NCBI RefSeq assembly: GCF_007859715.1
Contig: NZ_SJPG01000001.1
Location: 4,702,001 to 4,766,000 of the forward strand
DNA length: 64,000 nucleotides
Origin: Rubinisphaera italica
GTDB taxonomy: Bacteria; Planctomycetota; Planctomycetia; Planctomycetales; Planctomycetaceae
Reading direction: 5' to 3'
The translations under genes and the position numbers were made by a program. The notes below the pieces were generated by a model that searched no databases, was not told the DNA's origin, and saw only the letters and a list, made by a program, of their open reading frames with translations. Of the stretch, positions 58,088 through 64,000 are shown one piece after another. How positions within the stretch are numbered: position 1 is the first letter of the stretch; each line of letters starts with the position of its first letter.

Positions 58088-58762
58088 ATGAGTAAATTCT
58101 TCTTGATTTGCAGCCTGCTTTTTCTTTTTGGATGCTCCGATTCAGCTTCGGACAAAGAAAGTAAGAGCACTATTAATGAAGCTGAATCCCAAGAGAGTGA
58201 TAATCCTAAAGAAGTTTTTAACAAATTTAAAACGGCATTGAGCAATAAGGATGGTGCCTTAGCAGTTCAATATGTGACAGCAGAAACCATTTTGTACTAT
58301 GAATTATGTCGGAAATGGGCACTGGGCACAGAAGATGTCGATTTTGACTCTCTTCAAACTTTAGATGTCATCATGATTTTCCATTTAAGATATCGTCTGA
58401 AGGAATCAGAACTATCGAAAATGGATGGGGCTTCACTGTTCACTTGGGGTGTCGATGAAGGCATGATCGACGAAAACACGGTGATTGATATGGAGATAAA
58501 TAAAACACTAATCGAGGGAGATAGAGCGATATCGACTATCTTGTTCAAAGGCCAACCCTCTGATGAAATCACTCTGGATTTCACTAAACAAAATGGAGAG
58601 TGGAAATTCGAAATGATTCCACTTATGCAAGTTGCAGAAAAATCGCTTGCAAAAATAGTACAACAGTCAGGAAAAACCAAAGTTGAATTAGCCGTATTCC
58701 TTCTGGAGAAAGAATATAAAGAGGAAATATCCCCATCTATTATCAATGGCCCAGTTCAATAA
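58088..58762 (+). CDS. Hypothetical lipoprotein
   Basis: A 224-residue lipoprotein of unknown function. Lipobox LFLFGC (Cys16), then a Ser/Glu-rich linker to about 45, then a helical domain with KEVFNKFKTALSNKDGALAV, a pattern of NTF2/DUF-type lipoproteins in which a short helical segment precedes a curved sheet (EITLDFTKQNGEWKFEMIPL). It is A/T-richer than its neighbours and has no operon partner. Confidence 0.7.
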   Translation: MSKFFLICSLLFLFGCSDSASDKESKSTINEAESQESDNPKEVFNKFKTALSNKDGALAVQYVTAETILYYELCRKWALGTEDVDFDSLQTLDVIMIFHLRYRLKESELSKMDGASLFTWGVDEGMIDENTVIDMEINKTLIEGDRAISTILFKGQPSDEITLDFTKQNGEWKFEMIPLMQVAEKSLAKIVQQSGKTKVELAVFLLEKEYKEEISPSIINGPVQ

Positions 58763-58963
58763 ACCGAAACAATGGAATTCAATTTACTAATCAGGCATGA
58801 CCCTGAATTTCACTTCGCTACGCATCCATAATTTTTGATGGCATCGATTCCTCGAACCTGGATTGATTCAATACTGTCCTATTCACAATCAAGTGAGTAT
58901 GATATGAAATAGCCGTGTGAGTCGGCATATTTGATCGAAATCCCCCAGAGTGAATCCGCCGTT

Positions 58964-60202
58964 ATGCGAAGTGAATCTGAAGTTCCGTTTAGTGACAATC
59001 CCTTTTCCATTCCGATTGCCGACCGTGTCAAACGGTTGCCGCCGTATCTGTTTGGGAAGATCAATAAGCTCAAATATGAAAAGCGAGTTGCCGGTGTCGA
59101 TGTCATCGACCTGGGGATGGGGAATCCGACCGATCCTCCCGATCCGCTCATCATTGAGAAAATGACCGAAGCGCTCAGCGATCCGAAAAACCATCGCTAT
59201 TCGGTTTCAAACGGCATCGCCAATTTGCGGAAAGAAGTCGCCACACGTTACTTCAAAAAGTACGGTGTGAGGCTCGATCCCGATAGCGAAATCGTCACCT
59301 GTATCGGTTCCAAAGAAGGGTTCAGCCACCTGTGTCTGGCCTTAATGGGCCCTGGCGATACGGCAATTGTCCCAGCTCCATATTTCCCGATACATGTTTA
59401 CGCCGTCGCTCTAGCAGCCGGAAATGTGATTTCGCTCGACTGTCGTGAGCCGGACAAGTTTCTCTCGAATATTGCCTACACCTGTCAGCATCTGTACCCA
59501 AAACCGAAGCTAGTCATTGTCAACTTCCCACATAACCCCAGCACGACATGTGTTGAACAGGATTTTTACGATGAGCTGGTCAAACTGGCCAAGCGTTACG
59601 AATTCCTCGTCATTTCCGATTTCGCCTACGCAGACATCTGTTTCGACGGCTACAAAGCTCCCAGCTTCCTCTCCTCGAAAGGGGCGAGCGATGTCGGTGT
59701 CGAATTTACGACTATGAGCAAAGGCTACAGTATGGCCGGTTGGCGTGTCGGATTCTGTGCCGGAAATCAGGAGATGGTCCGGGCATTGGCGACCATCAAA
59801 GGTTACTACGATTACGGTTTGTTCCAGCCGACGCAGATTGCTGCGATTGTCGCGATGCGTCATTGCGAAGCCGCCGTCGAAAGCGTCGCCGATGAATATC
59901 AGGTCCGCCGCGATGTTTTATGTGATGGTCTCGAAAGAATCGGTTGGGAACTAGAGCGTCCGAAAGGAACGATGTTCGTCTGGGCAAAAATTCCAGAACC
60001 GTGGGCCAAAATGGGCTCGATCGACTTCGCGATGAAACTGCTTGATGAAGGTGGTGTCGCCGTCAGCCCGGGCCGTGGTTTCGGTGAAGATGGCGAAGGT
60101 TACCTGCGATTGGCTATCGTCGAGAATGTCCAACGACTGCGACAAGCCGTCCGGCAGATTGATCGCTGCCTGAATAAATCAGCAGTGACAGCCGAGAGTT
60201 AA
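58964..60202 (+). CDS. PLP-dependent aminotransferase, AlaC-like
   Basis: A 412-residue fold-type I aminotransferase (class I/II). Family segments: [56 protein letters not shown] and the PLP Lys in [15 protein letters not shown]. Length and pattern match AlaC-like alanine:glutamate aminotransferases, but LL-diaminopimelate aminotransferases are close. The start is the ATG at 58964; a TTG at 58931 would add 11 residues. It is followed 26 bases later by the secreted TPR gene. Confidence 0.88.
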   Translation: MRSESEVPFSDNPFSIPIADRVKRLPPYLFGKINKLKYEKRVAGVDVIDLGMGNPTDPPDPLIIEKMTEALSDPKNHRYSVSNGIANLRKEVATRYFKKYGVRLDPDSEIVTCIGSKEGFSHLCLALMGPGDTAIVPAPYFPIHVYAVALAAGNVISLDCREPDKFLSNIAYTCQHLYPKPKLVIVNFPHNPSTTCVEQDFYDELVKLAKRYEFLVISDFAYADICFDGYKAPSFLSSKGASDVGVEFTTMSKGYSMAGWRVGFCAGNQEMVRALATIKGYYDYGLFQPTQIAAIVAMRHCEAAVESVADEYQVRRDVLCDGLERIGWELERPKGTMFVWAKIPEPWAKMGSIDFAMKLLDEGGVAVSPGRGFGEDGEGYLRLAIVENVQRLRQAVRQIDRCLNKSAVTAES

Positions 60203-60228
60203 AGTCGAGACTCAAAACAGGAGTAATC

Positions 60229-62745
60229 ATGAAATTCGTGTGTTGGGTGATTCTGATGATCGGCTGCTTGTCGATCATTCCGGAATCCCCGGCTCAGGAA
60301 CGGGAATTTGTGATCGTCAATCAGAACGATTCCGAACACCGCTACTTCGAATCTCTCCGTCAAAGACGTCTGTTTGCACTGGCAGAACTTCTGTGTCAAC
60401 GCGCGTTGAATGATCCGGCGATCCGTCCTCCGTTTGAGTTGCTGTATCGCATCGAACTGGCTCGTACGTTTCGCGATCATGCTCAAACCGTTCCCTTGAA
60501 TGATTCAAAAAGTTTGTGGGAGCAGGCGTTCCAAGCGGTCAATATCGACAAGTTAAATGCCGATCGCTATCAGGCGGAATCGGCGTTGCTGGAAGCTTCT
60601 CGCGTCGAACAGTTATTCTGGGTTCTCCAACTCAACCCGGCGAACACCGAACTGCGTCTGCAATTCGAGAGGTTATCAGCCTCGGCGATTCAACAACTTC
60701 AGAAAGCTCTCGCGGAAAGCGATGCCTTATCCGGTGCGGAAACTATCGCACCTGAAGTGACAACGGATGAGATTCAACTGGCACTTGGCAGATGTTTTCT
60801 GCGGATCGCAGACTGGAAATCCGCCAATGCCTCACTGCGCACTCAATACCTGAGCCTGAGCAAAGCTTCTCTGAAAGAAGTTCATCGCTCAATTCTTTCG
60901 CAGGAGTATTATCTGGATGCTCAACTTCTGCTGCTGTCAGATTACAGGCTGGGCAGGCAATCGGAAGAGTTCAATAAAACAGCCGCTACGATTCTCTCCG
61001 GCTCAACGAGTCCGATTCTGGAACAACGGGTCGCGGAAGAACGCGTTCGCTACCTGATTGATCAGGCCCTGTATTCCGAAGCGGTGACGCTGATTAATGA
61101 ACTCGCAAAAAAACAGAACCCCTTATCCACTCGCTTGCGGGGCTTACGTTTGAAAGCTTTGGCAGAATTATCCGTGCAGGTCCGGCTCAAAGGGGATGAA
61201 GAGTTGGCGAATAAACTGGTCGAGGAAGTTCGGTTGCGAACCTCTCAACTGGCCGCCGAAGGGCAGGCGTTTGAAGCTCAGCTGGCTTCCCGATACTTGA
61301 GCGATGCCGTCGCGGTGCAGACCTTTGGTCCGGAGTTAGCCGCTCTGGTAAATCAGGCTCGAACCGCAGTGCGAGATGGTGAATTTGCAACTGCCCGTCA
61401 AACTTACGAAGCGGCTATTCTCTCCGCACAAAATTCCGGACGCTGGGAACAACTGATCCAGCTCGCCCGGGAAGTGGCCGATGTCTACTTCCGTGGACAA
61501 CATTTTACTGAAGCCGCTGCCCAGTTGAATTCGATCTGGATGAGTTCACCAAATTTCCCGGGGATGGATCAGATCCATCTGCTGTGGATTACGAGTCTGG
61601 AAAAAGTCTACTCGGCTCAGCCGAGTCTGGATAAATTGAATGCCTATGCAAATGCCCTGGCTGATCATTTACAAAGATACCCTCAACGGGAAACAGCCCT
61701 CGATGCCCGCTGGCGACTGGCCGAGTTGACTTTTGCCCGGCGTCAGTTTGCTGCTGCGATTGTTGAATATCGACAGATCCCCACGACTCACACTCGTTAT
61801 TTTGACGCCCAGAATCGTATCTTTCAGTGTTACGATTATTTGCTGAAAACTCAGGAGGCTGCCAATCGGGAATTGCTGAGTGATGTCGTCAGTCTGGCCA
61901 ATCGTTTTCTCACTTCCGTCGAATGGCAGAGAGTCGAAACCGCTTCCCAGGTCGAAGCAATTCTGCAAGTGTGTCAGTTATTGCTCAACTTTGAAACCGG
62001 ATTGCATCAAAGTCTTCCGGAGACATTTCGCGAGTTACAAGCTCTCTTCACAGACCTCAAGAATAACGATGCACGATTTCAGGTGGAGCCCGAATTACTG
62101 GCGAAGTGGAATCGATCACTCACGATCGATCGTGGAATTCTACTGATTCAACTGGGACGCTCTCAGGAAGCCTATCAACTGTTCGACGGAGCAGATTCCC
62201 TTACGAACACTCAGCAGGAAGCGATGTTTCTGCTCGAACAACTTGCAGAGATCGAATCGGCCGATTCTCAAACCGAACAGATCCTCGGCTCGATCAGCCT
62301 GCGCGTGATTGCTCGATTGAAATTGATGACAACGAGTTTGACTCCTCAACAGGCCAATGCTCTGAAACGCTATGAAGCCGAAGCGTACTACAAAATCGGC
62401 CGGCTCAGTAAGGCGATTCCGATTTATCAGGACCTGGTCGAGGGCTTACCCGTCAACGATCCACTGATTGCCCGCCTGACAGCCTTGCTGATTGAATGCA
62501 ATAATCAGGAATGTCTCGAAGCGTTATACACACTCTGGAAAAAGAAAGCCGCGACGACTCGTCAAGGAGAACTCGACTGGCATCGCGCCCGCTACGAACT
62601 GGCCAACGCCTGCCTGAGAACGGGACGCATCGAAGAAGCGAAAAAGATTGTCTCGGTGACTACACTCCTCTATCCCGACGCCGGCAGCCCGGTATTGAAG
62701 CAGGGATATGCGGAACTTTCACGGCAATTGAAGAATGCAAAATAA
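60229..62745 (+). CDS. Large secreted tetratricopeptide protein
   Basis: An 838-residue exported protein (signal peptide to about residue 23, ESPAQE). The rest is nearly all helical with TPR-like units, for example RQRRLFALAELLCQRAL, RQTYEAAILSAQNSGRWEQL, RRQFAAAIVEYRQI and YYKIGRLSKAIPIYQDLVEG. No catalytic domain. The ribosome site GGAG is 6 bases from the ATG. Likely a periplasmic scaffold for protein interactions. Not recognised as a named family. Confidence 0.85.
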   Translation: MKFVCWVILMIGCLSIIPESPAQEREFVIVNQNDSEHRYFESLRQRRLFALAELLCQRALNDPAIRPPFELLYRIELARTFRDHAQTVPLNDSKSLWEQAFQAVNIDKLNADRYQAESALLEASRVEQLFWVLQLNPANTELRLQFERLSASAIQQLQKALAESDALSGAETIAPEVTTDEIQLALGRCFLRIADWKSANASLRTQYLSLSKASLKEVHRSILSQEYYLDAQLLLLSDYRLGRQSEEFNKTAATILSGSTSPILEQRVAEERVRYLIDQALYSEAVTLINELAKKQNPLSTRLRGLRLKALAELSVQVRLKGDEELANKLVEEVRLRTSQLAAEGQAFEAQLASRYLSDAVAVQTFGPELAALVNQARTAVRDGEFATARQTYEAAILSAQNSGRWEQLIQLAREVADVYFRGQHFTEAAAQLNSIWMSSPNFPGMDQIHLLWITSLEKVYSAQPSLDKLNAYANALADHLQRYPQRETALDARWRLAELTFARRQFAAAIVEYRQIPTTHTRYFDAQNRIFQCYDYLLKTQEAANRELLSDVVSLANRFLTSVEWQRVETASQVEAILQVCQLLLNFETGLHQSLPETFRELQALFTDLKNNDARFQVEPELLAKWNRSLTIDRGILLIQLGRSQEAYQLFDGADSLTNTQQEAMFLLEQLAEIESADSQTEQILGSISLRVIARLKLMTTSLTPQQANALKRYEAEAYYKIGRLSKAIPIYQDLVEGLPVNDPLIARLTALLIECNNQECLEALYTLWKKKAATTRQGELDWHRARYELANACLRTGRIEEAKKIVSVTTLLYPDAGSPVLKQGYAELSRQLKNAK

Positions 62746-62753
62746 CAGACAGG

Positions 62754-62791
62754 CATGAAGCGCAAGCGAGTGTGTGCCACAGTTCTGTGGC
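62754..62791. repeat. PAL-A arm followed by a 16-bp palindrome
   Basis: GCATGAAGCGCAAGCGAGTG is a PAL-A arm (62754-62772). Directly after it GCCACAG-TT-CTGTGGC (62776-62791) is a perfect palindrome of PAL-C-like type. No full unit is present. Confidence 0.65.
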
Positions 62792-62923
62792 CGCGAGTGG
62801 CCCCGAAAGATTCTTTCGAGGTTATCCGTGACTTCAGCCATCCAACGATTTGGAGGTTTAACTACGAATGTAACCGTAACCAAGGCCATCCGCTGACGCT
62901 CTCGCCCCTGCCACCCAGTCGCA

Positions 62924-62952
62924 TTGCTGCAGCCGTTTACAACTGTTATACT
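62924..62952 (+). promoter_or_regulatory. Possible sigma-70 promoter of the TIGR04255 gene
   Basis: TTGCTG, a 17-bp spacer and TATACT (five of six to -10). The start would be near 62959, about 115 bases before the ATG. The -35 match is poor. The gap 62746-63074 otherwise shows no gene. Confidence 0.4.
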
Positions 62953-63074
62953 TTAGATTGTGACACACTGAAGCCGATGAATGGTCTGCAGTCCAATAGT
63001 TTTAGTTATGTTGCGCACCATTAAAGGCCACTACATATACATAACTTCGAGATGCGAGATTGCAAGGCACGCGA

Positions 63075-63851
63075 ATGAGTTCGAGAGAGTTGAAGAACAA
63101 GCCACTGGTAGAGGCAATTCTTGAGGTTCGCTGGTCTTTGCAGCAAAAAGCCCCCGGCTTTGCCACTGACCCGCACTACAGACTGCTGCTGGGAAGGTTG
63201 TTTGATCGTTTGAACAAGGAATATCCGGTGCATGAGCAGCTGGAAACGGCCAATATTCCTGATGAAATGGCTGGCCACACAGTCCAACACCGTTTTCGCG
63301 TGGCAGAGGGTGAATGGCCATTGGTGCAGTTGGGGCCTGGTGTGTTCACCGTCAACGATACGGCGAAGTACAATTGGCCTGACTTTCGCAAACGCGCTTT
63401 AGAAGCCACGCAACATCTGTTTGAAAGTTACCCAAAGGTTGAATCACTGAAGGTGGAGTCGCTCTTGCTGCGATATATCGATGCCATCGATTTGCCGTCC
63501 GACGACTCTGATTTTTGCTCCTATCTTAGAGACATGTTGAAAGTGTCTGTCGAATTGCCTCCAGCGTTCTTTGGCGACACTGGCGTGGAGTCCTCTCCAG
63601 TTCACTTTCAATTGCATCAAGCCTTTCGATGTTCAACTCCACCTGGTAGCCTGCAACTTCGAGTTGCGATCGGACAGAAGAACGAAAGCCCGGCGCTAAT
63701 CTGGGAAACCATTATGCAATCGAGCGGTGAAGATGTACCCAAGATGCTTAAAGAGTTCGAGCTTTGGCTTGAAGATTCACATAAGCTGGTAAACGATTGG
63801 TTCTTCAAAATGATCGATGGAGAACTACATCGGAGGTTCAAAGGTGAATAA
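63075..63851 (+). CDS. TIGR04255-family protein
   Basis: A 258-residue protein with the family opening NKPLVEAILEVRWSL and the following RFRVAEGEWPLVQLGPGVFTVND. The family has no known biochemical role and is common in accessory regions. Start ATG at 63075, since a TTG at 63060 is weak. The last 8 bases overlap the next gene, which begins with GTG at 63844, so the two are translated together. Confidence 0.85.
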   Translation: MSSRELKNKPLVEAILEVRWSLQQKAPGFATDPHYRLLLGRLFDRLNKEYPVHEQLETANIPDEMAGHTVQHRFRVAEGEWPLVQLGPGVFTVNDTAKYNWPDFRKRALEATQHLFESYPKVESLKVESLLLRYIDAIDLPSDDSDFCSYLRDMLKVSVELPPAFFGDTGVESSPVHFQLHQAFRCSTPPGSLQLRVAIGQKNESPALIWETIMQSSGEDVPKMLKEFELWLEDSHKLVNDWFFKMIDGELHRRFKGE

Positions 63852-64000
63852 AACACTCGCATTGTCGCAATTATTCGATGATCGCAACCCCAATGATGTA
63901 GAGTCGGTGGGAAGCGCTACGGGGCCATGGTTCGTACCGGAGATTCCGATTGCAAGTCGCTCGACGCGATCGCCTGTCAAGTGTCTACGCCCTTTGGGGC
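63844..64000 (+). CDS. Partial gene at the window edge
   Basis: An open frame from GTG at 63844 (GTGAATAAAAC) to the end of the window, 52 codons, reading NKTLALSQLFDDRNPNDVES. It overlaps the TIGR04255 gene stop, the classical sign of coupled translation. Too short to name. Confidence 0.5.
   Translation, partial: MNKTLALSQLFDDRNPNDVESVGSATGPWFVPEIPIASRSTRSPVKCLRPLG

Overview
This window looks like a chromosomal segment of a planctomycete, most likely order Planctomycetales (Gimesia/Rubinisphaera type). The organism call is an inference from gene content: two DUF1559 prepilin-like proteins, a ThuA / discoidin / PVC-type dehydrogenase / HEAT / cytochrome c fusion, a sulfatase, a Tat-exported Gfo/Idh/MocA oxidoreductase, secreted TPR proteins, and outer-membrane biogenesis genes (LolCD, BamD-like, LptE-like). 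Genes lie on both strands in short operons. No rRNA, tRNA, phage, CRISPR or plasmid functions were recognised.

Layout. 1-5.9 kb (+): a 1232-residue secretin-domain protein, a lipoprotein, a small secreted protein and a GlsB-like membrane protein. 5.9-8.6 kb (-): two tandem near-identical DUF1559 pseudopilin-like genes. 8.6-17.1 kb (-): a TPR/zinc-ribbon membrane protein, a macro-domain protein, the ThuA-to-cytochrome c fusion, an adenosine kinase-like sugar kinase and chorismate mutase/prephenate dehydratase with a histone-H1-like tail. 17.6-22.5 kb (+): dnaK and clpB. 22.7-25.3 kb (-): the molybdate operon modA-modB-modC with overlapping stops and starts. 25.5-33 kb (+): an MsbA-like ABC exporter, a secreted CxxCH protein, Hsp20, a TAXI-type binding protein and the oxidoreductase. 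32.9-37.7 kb (-): panB, ilvE, lolD and a LolC/E-type permease. 38-45.7 kb: a glycine-rich PDZ protein (+), then (-) a Baeyer-Villiger-type monooxygenase, a sulfatase, a rhodanese-membrane protein next to its likely ArsR-type regulator, and an EF-G paralogue. 45.9-48.3 kb is accessory: three orphan small genes and a REP-associated tyrosine transposase (RAYT) between two copies of a 158-bp repeat. 48.3-64 kb: a CPA-type Na+/H+ antiporter, a di-haem peroxidase with a secreted beta-propeller protein, LptE- and BamD-like lipoproteins with recO, a redoxin, an aminotransferase, a large secreted TPR protein and a TIGR04255-family gene overlapping a partial gene at the edge.

Two things stand out beyond the gene list. 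First, the intergenic gaps are full of paired palindromes of at least eight unrelated sequence families. Several are units of 68-70 bp with near-perfect terminal inverted repeats whose arms are themselves hairpins (REP/BIME architecture), and one family brackets the RAYT gene. Second, the panB-ilvE gap carries a sigma-54 promoter with canonical GG-N10-GC spacing, followed about 60 bp later by an intrinsic terminator on the same strand and no gene between them. This predicts an undescribed small RNA of about 86 nt. All assignments come from reading the sequence and recognising motifs; no database search was run.
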